From Pseudemcibacter sp038106445 (GTDB taxonomy: Bacteria > Pseudomonadota > Alphaproteobacteria > Sphingomonadales > Emcibacteraceae), in assembly GCA_038106445.1 (NCBI GenBank), contig JAYODU010000010.1:4798-68797 (forward strand): DNA of 64,000 bases, given 5' to 3'. Made by a program: the position numbers and the translations under genes. The notes under the pieces are model-generated. The model saw only the letters and a program-made list of their open reading frames with translations. It was not told where the DNA came from and made no database searches. Shown here one piece after another: positions 26,039 to 35,356 of the stretch (position 1 is the first letter of the stretch; every line of letters begins with the position of its first letter).

Positions 26039-26683
26039 TTATTCAGAGAGGGTTTCTCTACGTGGTATATCGTTTCCGTCCCATTTAGGCATTGTTGCAT
26101 GGTTGTCCGCGGTAATACCTGCGCGCATTAATACCATAGGAATTGTCGAAAATAATATTTTCAAATCAAGCATCAAATTACAGTGATCCACATACCATAC
26201 ATCAAATATGAATTTTTGGTTCCAATTTAATGAATTGCGTCCCGTAATTTGCGCCCACCCACTTATTCCGGGGCGGACTTCATGTCTGCGCATCTGCTCT
26301 GATGTATAACGGGAGGCATATTCAGCAATGAAAGGACGTGGGCCAATCAGGCTCATGTCACCTATTACGACATTCCATAATTGGGGAAGTTCGTCGATGC
26401 TCCAGTCACGAAGGAATTTACCAAAACGTGTGAGCCTGTATTCGTCATCCTTTAGTTCGCCATTTTCGTCAATACAATTTGTCATACTGCGAAACTTCCA
26501 GATTTTAAAAGTCTCACCGTTATATCCAAGCCTGTCCTGACGGAAAAATATTGGGCTACCCATTTTCAGGCGGATTAGCACCATAAACGCTAATAAAAAC
26601 GGAGAAAGCAATATAAGAATTGTCAATGACGTGAAAAAGTCAAAAATCCGCTTCCAGAAATTTTTGTAGTTCAGTTTTAGCAT
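26039..26683 (-). CDS. Bacterial sugar transferase (polyprenyl-phosphate sugar-1-phosphate transferase)
   Basis: A 214-residue monotopic phosphoglycosyl transferase of the PglC/WcaJ-C-terminal type, which starts polysaccharide or glycan assembly on undecaprenyl phosphate. One membrane helix (FDFFTSLTILILLSPFLLAFMVL) is followed by KIWKFRSM, the catalytic-type WSIDELPQLWNV, GDMSLIGPRPF and RPGISGWAQITGRN. The domain is alone, without the long membrane half of WbaP/WcaJ. It has its own terminator. The rfb genes at 12251-14748 may supply sugars to the same pathway, but this is inferred. Confidence 0.92.
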   Translation of the reverse strand: MLKLNYKNFWKRIFDFFTSLTILILLSPFLLAFMVLIRLKMGSPIFFRQDRLGYNGETFKIWKFRSMTNCIDENGELKDDEYRLTRFGKFLRDWSIDELPQLWNVVIGDMSLIGPRPFIAEYASRYTSEQMRRHEVRPGISGWAQITGRNSLNWNQKFIFDVWYVDHCNLMLDLKILFSTIPMVLMRAGITADNHATMPKWDGNDIPRRETLSE

Positions 26684-26763
26684 TTATCCCTCAAAGTATA
26701 TCTTTGAATATATTCTTAATTACACATATACTTTTCTAATTGCGGCTAATTTACAGGTCATAA

Positions 26764-26780
26764 ATTAATGTAACATTAAT
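26764..26780. repeat. Inverted repeat upstream of the sugar transferase gene
   Basis: ATTAATG (26764-26770) and CATTAAT (26774-26780) form a perfect 7-bp inverted repeat with a 3-base centre in the AT-rich spacer before the sugar transferase. It may be an operator, but chance is possible. Confidence 0.3.
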
Positions 26781-26874
26781 GAAATGGGCTATTTTGCCCG
26801 AATATTACCCAATTATTTCAAATATATAGAATATTTTATTGTAATTATTTTTAATATTCGGTCTTAAATCCTTT

Positions 26875-28449
26875 TTAAATCGTATTATTTATCAATTCTA
26901 TAAATTTAGATTTACCGTATAATGCGATGAATGATCCCATTCTCGGCCCTTCCTTTTGACCCAGTAAAATTTCATAAAGTGCGCTAAACCAGTCGCGTAA
27001 ATTTTCATAATTATGTTCTTTGCCCACTGAAAATACAGCGGTTTGCAGATCACTTGCTGAAGCATTATCTGGTAATGCTTCAATTTGTAATTTCAGTGAC
27101 ATTAAAGCTTTAATCTCTTCTTCGGTTGGCACGCGGTATTTTTTATGGGGCTTTATAAAATTCTCATAATAGACCATGGCATAACCAACCAGCTGATCGA
27201 GCAGCGGGTGTTCTTCTGCGGTTGCTCCGGGTGAATAATTACTGATAAAGCCCCACAGTGTTTCTTTATTTACTGCATTACTGGCGCTAACCAAATTCAA
27301 TAAAAGCGCGAAAGAAACCGGCACATTTTCATCAGGTGTATCATCGCCATGAATATGCCAGATAGGACTTGCATATCTCTCTGCTCCCTCAAGTTCCGGA
27401 TATTTGGCGAGATGAGAAAGATATTCATCCACGGTTTTGGGAATGATGTCAAAGTAGAGTTTTTTTGCTTTACGGGGGGATTGATACATGTAAAGGGATA
27501 GGCTTTCCTGTGTGCCGTAGGTAAGCCATTCTTCCATGGAAATACCATTTCCTTTTGATTTGGAAATTTTTGATCCGTCTTCATCAAGAAACAGTTCGTA
27601 ACTTAACCCTTCCGGTGGCGTGCTTCGTAGAATACGAGTTATCGCCGAAGAAAGTTTAACACTTTCACTTAAATCCTTTCCGGCCATTTCATAATCCACA
27701 CCTAATCCAACCCAACGCATTGCCCAGTCGGCTTTCCACTGCATTTTGCAGTGCCCGCCCGTTACTGGTACAGTGACTTTATCCTTTGTTTCTTCGTCTA
27801 TATAGCTAACGGTACCTGCATCAAGATCATGCTCAATAATCGGCACCTGAAGCACAATACCTGTGCGGGGGCATATGGGCAGGAATGGGCTATAGGTTTT
27901 TTGTCTTTCTTCCCCAAGCGTAGGCAATATGACATTCATAATTTGATCATATGCGCCTAACATCTTAAGCAGCGTTTCATCCATTGAACCACTTTTGTAG
28001 GCATCAGTCGCACTGATAAATTCATAATCAAAGCCAAACCCATCAAGAAAATTTACAAGCCGCGCGTTATTATGGTGAGCAAAGCTTTCATGTGTGCCGA
28101 AAGGATCCGGCACTTTTGTAAGAGGCAGACCAAGATGTTGAGCGAGCATTTCCTGATTTGGCAGATTGTCCGGCACTTTTCTAAAGCCATCCATATCATC
28201 CGAGAAACAGATAATTTTTGTTTTCTTACCAGTTAATAGCTCGAAAGCATTACGAACCATTGTTGTACGTGCCACTTCACCGAAGGTGCCAATATGTGGT
28301 AACCCAGAAGGCCCATATCCTGTTTCAAAAAGGACATAGTCTTTATTATTGCCGGATTTCTCAAGGCGCTTGATCAGCTTTTCAGCTTCCTGGAAGGGCC
28401 ATGCTTTGCTTTCAAGTGCAAATTCAATAATTTCCGGTCTTACGGACAT
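26875..28449 (-). CDS. lysK: Lysyl-tRNA synthetase, class I
   Basis: A class I lysine-tRNA ligase (Rossmann type, unrelated to the class II LysS). The HIGH-type motif is seen as GPSGLPHIGTFGEVART and the KMSKS-type motif as KISKSKGNG. Zinc- and helix-type C-terminal sequence follows. I start at ATG 28449 (MSVRPEIIEFALESKAWPF); the frame extends to a TTG at 28464. The class I form is found in archaea and in some bacteria, notably many alphaproteobacteria, which supports the taxonomic assignment. Confidence 0.95.
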   Translation of the reverse strand: MSVRPEIIEFALESKAWPFQEAEKLIKRLEKSGNNKDYVLFETGYGPSGLPHIGTFGEVARTTMVRNAFELLTGKKTKIICFSDDMDGFRKVPDNLPNQEMLAQHLGLPLTKVPDPFGTHESFAHHNNARLVNFLDGFGFDYEFISATDAYKSGSMDETLLKMLGAYDQIMNVILPTLGEERQKTYSPFLPICPRTGIVLQVPIIEHDLDAGTVSYIDEETKDKVTVPVTGGHCKMQWKADWAMRWVGLGVDYEMAGKDLSESVKLSSAITRILRSTPPEGLSYELFLDEDGSKISKSKGNGISMEEWLTYGTQESLSLYMYQSPRKAKKLYFDIIPKTVDEYLSHLAKYPELEGAERYASPIWHIHGDDTPDENVPVSFALLLNLVSASNAVNKETLWGFISNYSPGATAEEHPLLDQLVGYAMVYYENFIKPHKKYRVPTEEEIKALMSLKLQIEALPDNASASDLQTAVFSVGKEHNYENLRDWFSALYEILLGQKEGPRMGSFIALYGKSKFIELINNTI

Positions 28450-28649
28450 TTTTCTGACTTTCAATAAATAGTCTGGCGATAAATAGTCTGGTTTTCGAAT
28501 AATCGCTTAAATGGGGGCTTCATAAGCCTAAATGAGCGTAAGGTCAACCGCTCATTGACCTGATTATTATATAATATCAAGGAATTTTGCTTTAAGTCGC
28601 GAATTTGGCTGGCTATAGTCAAAAAATAGATAATTCCTGATAAAAATAT

Positions 28650-31391
28650 ATGACGAACAATCTGATACAGTTTCCCGAGCCATCCGATATACTTTCAAAG
28701 CTTCCTGCGCTGGTGATTGGTCCGTTGGGAGGATGTATTCTCACTCCGGATGGTGAAGTGGAAGTTTATGATCATCATGAGCTTTTAAAAATCACCAGAG
28801 ATAATGATTTTCTGGTTTGTAATTTACCGGTCATAACAAGACGCTTGGGCGTTCCGTTACCTAAATGCTTTGATATATTGGAACTTTTTGCTTTTGTAAG
28901 ACCTGCCGAATTCTGTCTTCCTGTACCATTAGGTCTTGCTAATGCACTTGGGCTTCCTCCTGCGGGCGACGGTTATGAAGATGAAGCGGCCATATTGATC
29001 AGGAGCGTTAAATTATTATTCGAGGAACTATCGAGTGCTCAATATAAATATCCTGAAGGTGCCGCCGCAATTGCCTTTGATATGGCGCAGGCAGGATGGC
29101 GCTGGGGCCCGCTCATTCTAGGAGCGCTGGGACAGGGATCCCGCAGTGAACCCTATCAGGTCTGGCAGCATTTACCCGAATGGGAAGAAAAAGCACCGCC
29201 ACCGCCAGCGGGTCAGGAAACAATCAGCGAGGACGAGGCAAAAGGCAGACTAGCCCTGCTTTTGGGCAACAATGCTGAAAACAGGGAAGGTCAGGTCAGC
29301 TACACTGAGCTTGCATCAAAAATGTTTGCAATGCCGGATCAGGTCGATGAACCAAATCTTATCTTATTGGAAGCCGGCACAGGAATTGGCAAAACATTAG
29401 GATATATAGCACCAAGCAGTCTTTGGGCCGAAAAGAACGGTGGAACGGTGTGGCTTTCTACCTACACGAAAAATTTGCAGGGACAACTGGATCAGGAACT
29501 GGACAGGCTTTATCCTGATAATAAGCAAAAACAGAAGCATGTTGTGGTTCGTAAAGGGCGGGAAAATTATCTTTGTCTGCTTAATTTACAGGAATTGTAC
29601 GGTGCTGCCACACAGGCTAGCGGAAAAATTCTTCTGGGACTTGTAAACAGGTGGGCGCGCTACAGCAGGGATGGTGATATGATTGGTGGTGATTTTCCCG
29701 CTTGGCTCGGCGAAACATTTGGTGCTGGCCGTCTGTCACAGCTTACAGACAGGCGCGGCGAATGCGTTTATGCCGCGTGCAGTCATTATAAGAAATGCTT
29801 TATCGAAAAAGTGCAGCGTAAATCAAAGCATGTTAACCTTGTTATTGCCAATCATGCGCTTGTCATGATCCAAAGTGCAACCCGATATGGGGATCAGGAT
29901 CTGCCCACCCGGTATGTTTTTGACGAAGGTCATCATTTGTTTGATGCTGCCGATAATGTTTTTTCAGCACATCTGACCGGCCAGGAAGGATTGGAACTCC
30001 GTCGCTGGATAAGAGGTGCGGAAATTAAAAACCGGCGTGGTAAAGGTCTTAAAGGACGGCTGGATGATCTTTTATATGAAGAAGAGGAGGCCGGAGAATA
30101 TATGGCTAGGGTATATGCAGCTGCTGCCTGTCTGCCCGCAGATGGATGGCACAGCCGTTTGATAGAAAACGAACCTTTTGGCCCGATGGAAAATTTTTTA
30201 TTACATATCCGAAACCATATTTATGCGAGAACAAGAGTAGTAGAAGGAATTCATTCTGTTGAAAGTTACACGAATGAGCCAAGTGAAGCGCTTGTAACGT
30301 CTGCGAAGGTGTTAAAAACGGCGTTGGATGATTTAATAAATCCTTTAAAGAGACTTTCAGCATTACTTTTGAAAAAACTGGATATAGAAGCCGGGGAATT
30401 GGATAGTACAACGAGAAACAGGCTTGAATCCATTTCACAAAGTATAACAAGACGTACAGAAATTATGTCTGACGGATGGGCGCAAATGCTTGCATCATAT
30501 GTTGATGACCTACCTGCGGATGAAAAATTTATAGACTGGTTTGAACTTAGCCGTAATCAGGGCCGCGAAGTGGATGTGGGTATGTACCGGCATTGGATTG
30601 ACCCCAGTATTCCTTTTGCAAAAGTTGTTCTGAAACCTGCTCATGGAGCATTGATCACGTCTGCAACCTTGAGAGACCGGCTTTCAGACAATCAAAATCC
30701 GGATATTGAATGGAACAGTGCCGAGATCAGGACAGGCGCGGCGCATTTTATAAATCCGCCTTCGCGTCATAGTCTTAAGTCACCGTTTAATTATGAGAAA
30801 CAGGCCCGGGTTTTTATTGTTAATGATCTGAATGTTCGCTCGGCCGACCAGCTCGCAGCTGCATACCGGGAACTTTTTTTGGCGTCAAATGGTGGCGCAC
30901 TGGGTCTATTTACGGCGATTGGTCGTTTAAGGCAGGTCTATGATCGGCTTATTGCACCGATGGAAGGGTCGCACTTGCCGCTTTATGCGCAGCATGTGGA
31001 TCCCATAAATGTCGGTACATTGATCGATATATTCAGAACAGTTGAAAATAGTTGTCTTTTAGGTACCGATGCTGTCAGGGATGGGGTTGACGTACCGGGA
31101 AATTCATTGCGGTTATGCGTGTTTGACAAGGTGCCCTGGCCGCGCCCTACAATATTGCATAAAGCGCGCCGGGAACATTTTGGTAAAAAAAGTTATGATG
31201 ATTTACTAACACGACTGCGGATGAAACAGGCATTCGGAAGGCTTATCAGAAAAAAAACAGACAGGGGGATTTTTATCATGCTTGATGGTGCAACACCAAG
31301 TCGGCTCTTGAGTTGTTTTCCGGATGATGTCAAAGTAGAAAGAATTGGACTGGCTGAAGCAATTTTAAAAACAAGAGAATTTTTGAATTAA
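28650..31391 (+). CDS. DinG/XPD-type ATP-dependent DNA helicase
   Basis: A 913-residue superfamily 2 helicase. Walker A is LEAGTGIGKT at about residues 241-249, and the DEAH box is VFDEGHH at about residue 426. Four Cys in the expected iron-sulfur places are seen (ENYLCLL, GECVYAACSHYKKC), and C-terminal motifs include FGRLIRKKTDRGIF. The N-terminal 200 residues (PALVIGPLGGCILTPDGEVEVYDHHELL) are an extension seen in alphaproteobacterial DinG-like proteins; I do not recognise a nuclease motif in it. The family unwinds 5'-3', often R-loops or forked DNA. It stands alone. Confidence 0.9.
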   Translation: MTNNLIQFPEPSDILSKLPALVIGPLGGCILTPDGEVEVYDHHELLKITRDNDFLVCNLPVITRRLGVPLPKCFDILELFAFVRPAEFCLPVPLGLANALGLPPAGDGYEDEAAILIRSVKLLFEELSSAQYKYPEGAAAIAFDMAQAGWRWGPLILGALGQGSRSEPYQVWQHLPEWEEKAPPPPAGQETISEDEAKGRLALLLGNNAENREGQVSYTELASKMFAMPDQVDEPNLILLEAGTGIGKTLGYIAPSSLWAEKNGGTVWLSTYTKNLQGQLDQELDRLYPDNKQKQKHVVVRKGRENYLCLLNLQELYGAATQASGKILLGLVNRWARYSRDGDMIGGDFPAWLGETFGAGRLSQLTDRRGECVYAACSHYKKCFIEKVQRKSKHVNLVIANHALVMIQSATRYGDQDLPTRYVFDEGHHLFDAADNVFSAHLTGQEGLELRRWIRGAEIKNRRGKGLKGRLDDLLYEEEEAGEYMARVYAAAACLPADGWHSRLIENEPFGPMENFLLHIRNHIYARTRVVEGIHSVESYTNEPSEALVTSAKVLKTALDDLINPLKRLSALLLKKLDIEAGELDSTTRNRLESISQSITRRTEIMSDGWAQMLASYVDDLPADEKFIDWFELSRNQGREVDVGMYRHWIDPSIPFAKVVLKPAHGALITSATLRDRLSDNQNPDIEWNSAEIRTGAAHFINPPSRHSLKSPFNYEKQARVFIVNDLNVRSADQLAAAYRELFLASNGGALGLFTAIGRLRQVYDRLIAPMEGSHLPLYAQHVDPINVGTLIDIFRTVENSCLLGTDAVRDGVDVPGNSLRLCVFDKVPWPRPTILHKARREHFGKKSYDDLLTRLRMKQAFGRLIRKKTDRGIFIMLDGATPSRLLSCFPDDVKVERIGLAEAILKTREFLN

Positions 31392-31454
31392 TGCTGATTG
31401 ACAATTTTAGCATCACTCATATTGTGATCAAAAATATAAGTTGGAGGTGGAAAA

Positions 31455-32558
31455 ATGAAAACAAGAGCTGCAGTTGCCTTTAAAGCAGGTGAACCCCTAA
31501 GTATTGAAACCGTTGATCTAGAAGGGCCAAGGGCCGGCGAAGTAATGGTCGAGCTAAAAGCGACGGGTATATGTCATACGGATGCCTTTACCCTTTCAGG
31601 GGACGATCCGGAAGGGGCTTTTCCGGCGATCCTTGGTCATGAAGGTGCGGGGGTAGTTGTTGAAATTGGGGAAGGTGTCACATCAGTGGAAGTTGGGGAT
31701 CATGTCATACCCCTTTATACACCGGAATGCCGCGAATGTGATTTCTGCCTTCATCCGAAAACCAATCTTTGTCAGAAAATCCGTGCGACACAGGGGGCCG
31801 GTGTAATGCCGGACGGTACCAGTCGTTTCAGCATTGATGGGGAACCTATACTTCATTACATGGGCTGTTCGACATTTTCCAACCATACGGTACTGCCTGA
31901 AATTGCGGTTGCCAAGGTTCGCAAGGATGCTGATTTTGAAAAAATTTGCTACATTGGCTGTGGTGTAACCACCGGTGTGGGCGCTGTGGCATTTGATGCC
32001 AAGGTTGAGCCAGGCTCAAATGTAGTTGTGTTCGGCTTAGGCGGTATCGGTCTTAATGTTATCCAGGGTGCGCGTATGGTGGGTGCCAATAAAATAGTTG
32101 GTATTGATATCAATAATTCGCGTGTTGATATTGCAAAGAAATTTGGCATGACACATTTTCTTAATCCAAATGAATGCAATATTATGGAAGCGATCATGGA
32201 TATTACTAACGGCGGTGCGGATTACAGTTTTGAATGTATCGGGAACGTAAATACCATGCGTCAGGCTCTTGAATGCTGCCATAAGGGCTGGGGAGAAAGC
32301 ATTATCATTGGTGTTGCCGGTGCAGGACAGGAAATTTCAACAAGACCATTTCAACTGGTAACAGGCCGTGTATGGCGGGGGTCTGCATTTGGTGGCGCGC
32401 GCGGGCGGACAGATGTGCCAAAAATTGTCGACTGGTACATGGATGGAAAAATCAATATTGATGATCTGATCACGCATACGATGCCGCTTGATGAAATTAA
32501 CACTGCTTTCGACCTTATGCATGAAGGCAAGTCAATCAGAAGTGTGGTTGTTTATTAA
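31455..32558 (+). CDS. frmA: S-(hydroxymethyl)glutathione dehydrogenase (class III alcohol dehydrogenase)
   Basis: A 367-residue zinc enzyme that oxidises the formaldehyde-glutathione adduct with NAD. The catalytic zinc ligands Cys40 (TGICHTD) and His62 (LGHEGAG) are seen, along with the structural cluster Cys92, 95, 98 and 106 (CRECDFCLHPKTNLC), YIGCGVTTG and VFGLGGIGLN. AdhC/FrmA identity is supported by the SFECIGNVNTMRQALE and RTDVPKIVDWYM regions. It has a GGAGG site seven bases upstream and is directly followed by fghA, with no base between stop and start. Confidence 0.96.
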   Translation: MKTRAAVAFKAGEPLSIETVDLEGPRAGEVMVELKATGICHTDAFTLSGDDPEGAFPAILGHEGAGVVVEIGEGVTSVEVGDHVIPLYTPECRECDFCLHPKTNLCQKIRATQGAGVMPDGTSRFSIDGEPILHYMGCSTFSNHTVLPEIAVAKVRKDADFEKICYIGCGVTTGVGAVAFDAKVEPGSNVVVFGLGGIGLNVIQGARMVGANKIVGIDINNSRVDIAKKFGMTHFLNPNECNIMEAIMDITNGGADYSFECIGNVNTMRQALECCHKGWGESIIIGVAGAGQEISTRPFQLVTGRVWRGSAFGGARGRTDVPKIVDWYMDGKINIDDLITHTMPLDEINTAFDLMHEGKSIRSVVVY

Positions 32559-33395
32559 ATGGAACTGAAATCAAACCATAAATGTTTTGGCGGCAGTCTT
32601 TCCTATTATAGCCATCGTGCTGAAACGACAGGGTGCGACATGAATTTTTCCATTTTTCTGCCAGCTCAGGTAAGCGACGGCAAATGTCCTGCACTTTACT
32701 ATCTGGCAGGACTTACATGCACGGAAGACAACTTTACAACCAAGGCCGGCGCTTATAAAAAAGCATCTGAACTTGGTTTAATACTGATTGCGCCAGACAC
32801 ATCGCCACGCGGTGATCATGTTCCGGACGAAGAAGGGTGGGATTTTGGTAAAGGTGCGGGCTTTTATGTGGATGCGACCGAAGAACCGTGGAATATCAAT
32901 TATAATATGTATAGTTATATTACGGATGAGCTCTATAATTTGATTTTAAGTAATTTTGCCATGGATAAAGACCGTATCGGCATTTTTGGTCATTCCATGG
33001 GCGGACACGGGGCACTTACCATTTATCTAAAGAATAAGGATAAATTCAAATCAGTTTCTGCATTTGCGCCGATTGTAAGCCCAATGAATTGTCCCTGGGG
33101 GCATAAGGCACTTGGAAAATATATTGGCGAAGATGGCAAAGCCCAAGCCAACTATGATGCTTGCGCTCTCGTTTTGAATGGTGGCGATGCGTCCGGTGAT
33201 GAATTAATCCTTATTGATCAGGGGCTTGATGATCCGTTTTTGGAAAGCCAACTTATGCCTGAATTATTTGAACAGGCCTGTGAAAAGGTCTCTCAAAAAT
33301 TAACCCTGAGACGACATTCCGGGTATGACCACGGTTATTTTTTCATTTCAACATTTATGGATGATCATTTAATTCATCACGCCTCTATATTGTGA
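32559..33395 (+). CDS. fghA: S-formylglutathione hydrolase
   Basis: A 278-residue alpha/beta hydrolase that releases formate and glutathione from S-formylglutathione. The nucleophile is Ser146 in GHSMGGHGAL. The Asp is near LIDQGLDDPF and the His is in SGYDHGYFF. PALYYLAGLTCTEDNF is typical of esterase D/FrmB. The ATG follows the frmA stop directly, which shows a tight operon. The product formate is the substrate of the fdsGBA enzyme encoded next. Confidence 0.97.
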   Translation: MELKSNHKCFGGSLSYYSHRAETTGCDMNFSIFLPAQVSDGKCPALYYLAGLTCTEDNFTTKAGAYKKASELGLILIAPDTSPRGDHVPDEEGWDFGKGAGFYVDATEEPWNINYNMYSYITDELYNLILSNFAMDKDRIGIFGHSMGGHGALTIYLKNKDKFKSVSAFAPIVSPMNCPWGHKALGKYIGEDGKAQANYDACALVLNGGDASGDELILIDQGLDDPFLESQLMPELFEQACEKVSQKLTLRRHSGYDHGYFFISTFMDDHLIHHASIL

Positions 33396-33407
33396 TAGGA
33401 TAAACCC

Positions 33408-33863
33408 ATGATTAACATGGAAGAAGCTTTACGTATCATAGATCAACATAAGCATGTGAAAGGCGGACTACTGGAATGTTTGCATGAATTGCAGCATGCA
33501 TTTGGATATATCCCGAAAGAAACAATTGATATAACCGCCGAGGGCTTCAATATTTCCCGTGCTGAAGTACACGGGGTTATCAGTTATTATCATGATTTTA
33601 AAACCAACCCGCATGGTAAGACCGTGATCAGAATCTGTCAGGCGGAAGCCTGCCAGGCTATGGGAAGCCGTGCCTTAACAGATCATGCAAAAGAAAAACT
33701 TGGCCTTGATATAGGTGAAACGACCGAGGATTATACCCTTGAGCCCGTTTATTGTTTTGGGAATTGCGCGCTTTCGCCCAATATGGAAATAAATGGTAAA
33801 CTACACGCCCGCGTTGGGCAAGACGACTTTGATCAACTTCTGATGAAGGAGGTCATACCATGA
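33408..33863 (+). CDS. fdsG: NAD-dependent formate dehydrogenase, gamma subunit
   Basis: A 151-residue NuoE-like thioredoxin-fold protein with one 2Fe-2S cluster. Ligand Cys are seen in CQAEACQAMG and CFGNCALSPN. It relays electrons between the alpha and beta subunits of the soluble molybdenum formate dehydrogenase. Length is typical for FdsG. It starts 12 bases after fghA and overlaps fdsB by 4 bases (ATGA). Confidence 0.94.
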   Translation: MINMEEALRIIDQHKHVKGGLLECLHELQHAFGYIPKETIDITAEGFNISRAEVHGVISYYHDFKTNPHGKTVIRICQAEACQAMGSRALTDHAKEKLGLDIGETTEDYTLEPVYCFGNCALSPNMEINGKLHARVGQDDFDQLLMKEVIP

Positions 33864-35353
33864 TTAATATTTATGTTCCAAGGGATACGGCATCAGTTTC
33901 CATGGGCGCTGATGATGTGGCAGAAGCGATTGCCGCCCTTTCAGAAGATATAAATGTAATCCGCAACGGAACCTGGGGCATGACGTATCTTGAACCTTTG
34001 GTGGAAGTGGAAACTGATAAAGGCCGTATTGCTTATGGTCCTGTTGCCGTGGATGATGTGGCGGATCTTTATAGGGAAGGCTTTCTTGAAGGAGCACCGC
34101 ATGATTTATGTCATGGGCTGACAAGTGACATTGATTATCTGAAAAATCAGGAGCGACTGACTTTTGAACGGTGTGGGTTAATTGATCCGCTTTCAATAGA
34201 CGACTACCGAAAAAATGGCGGATTTGAAGGTCTTGAACGTGCATTAAAGTTGTCCGGGCGTGAAATTATTGATGATGTCGTGACGTCAGGACTGCGTGGC
34301 CGCGGCGGTGCGGCCTTCCCGACAGGTATAAAATGGAATACCGTTTATGAAACAGATGCTGATCAGAAATATATCTGCTGCAATGCGGATGAAGGGGATA
34401 GCGGTACTTTCTCTGATCGTATCTTGATGGAAAGTGACCCATTCTGTCTGATTGAAGGAATGATCATCGCCGGTATCGCGGTGGGCGCTACCAAAGGGTA
34501 TATTTACCTGCGTAGTGAATACCCATTATGCAAAGTTGTCTTGAATGAAGCCATAAATATTGCACTTAAAGAAAATTATCTAGGATCAAATATTTGTGGC
34601 AGCGGCAAAGACTTTGAACTTGTGGTTCGAATTGGTGCAGGATCATACGTTTGCGGTGAAGAAACAGCGATGCTTGAAAGCCTTGAAGGTAAAAGGGGAA
34701 TGGTGCGGGCAAAACCGCCCCTTCCGGCCCATGTTGGCTTATTTGGAAAGCCAACTATCATAAATAATGTTCTTACCCTTGCCAGTATCCCAATAATCCT
34801 TGCTAGAGGCGGCGAATATTATAAAAATTTCGGAATTGGTCGTTCTCGTGGTACAATAGCATTCCAGCTGGCTGGTAATATTAAACGTGGTGGTTTGGTG
34901 GAAAAAGCTTTTGGTACAACCCTTGGTGAAATGATTGAACGGTTTGGCCATAACACATTTAGCGGCAGACCGATTAAGGCAGTGCAGGTTGGCGGACCGC
35001 TTGGGGCCTATATCGCACCTGATAATTTTGACCTGCCACTGGATTATGAAGCCTTTAAAGAAGCGCATGCCGTGCTGGGTCATGGTGGTATTGTTGTTTT
35101 TGATGAAACAGCAGATATGAAAGAGCAGGCCAAATTTGCATTTGAATTCTGTGCGGTGGAAAGCTGTGGTAAATGTACACCATGCCGGATAGGTTCAACC
35201 CGTGGTGCTGAACAAATTGATGACGGTAACTGGCAACTGGTCAAAGAACTTTGTGATTTGATGGATAGTTCTTCGTTATGCGCCATGGGAGGAATGACCC
35301 CAATACCGGTCAAAAGCGCCATGAAATATTGGCCGGAAGATTTTAAGGATTAG
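33860..35353 (+). CDS. fdsB: NAD-dependent formate dehydrogenase, beta subunit (NuoF-like)
   Basis: A 497-residue flavoprotein that binds FMN, NAD and a 4Fe-4S cluster. The sequence shows GLRGRGGAAFPTGIKW, CNADEGDSGTFSDR, GAGSYVCGEETAMLESLEGKRGMVRAKPP and the cluster motif CGKCTPCRIGSTRG. The N-terminal 100 residues are the thioredoxin-like extension typical of FdsB. This subunit reduces NAD with electrons from formate. It lies in the fdsGBA order, with overlaps of 4 bases upstream and 3 bases of space downstream. Confidence 0.95.
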   Translation: MINIYVPRDTASVSMGADDVAEAIAALSEDINVIRNGTWGMTYLEPLVEVETDKGRIAYGPVAVDDVADLYREGFLEGAPHDLCHGLTSDIDYLKNQERLTFERCGLIDPLSIDDYRKNGGFEGLERALKLSGREIIDDVVTSGLRGRGGAAFPTGIKWNTVYETDADQKYICCNADEGDSGTFSDRILMESDPFCLIEGMIIAGIAVGATKGYIYLRSEYPLCKVVLNEAINIALKENYLGSNICGSGKDFELVVRIGAGSYVCGEETAMLESLEGKRGMVRAKPPLPAHVGLFGKPTIINNVLTLASIPIILARGGEYYKNFGIGRSRGTIAFQLAGNIKRGGLVEKAFGTTLGEMIERFGHNTFSGRPIKAVQVGGPLGAYIAPDNFDLPLDYEAFKEAHAVLGHGGIVVFDETADMKEQAKFAFEFCAVESCGKCTPCRIGSTRGAEQIDDGNWQLVKELCDLMDSSSLCAMGGMTPIPVKSAMKYWPEDFKD

Positions 35354-35356
35354 AAA

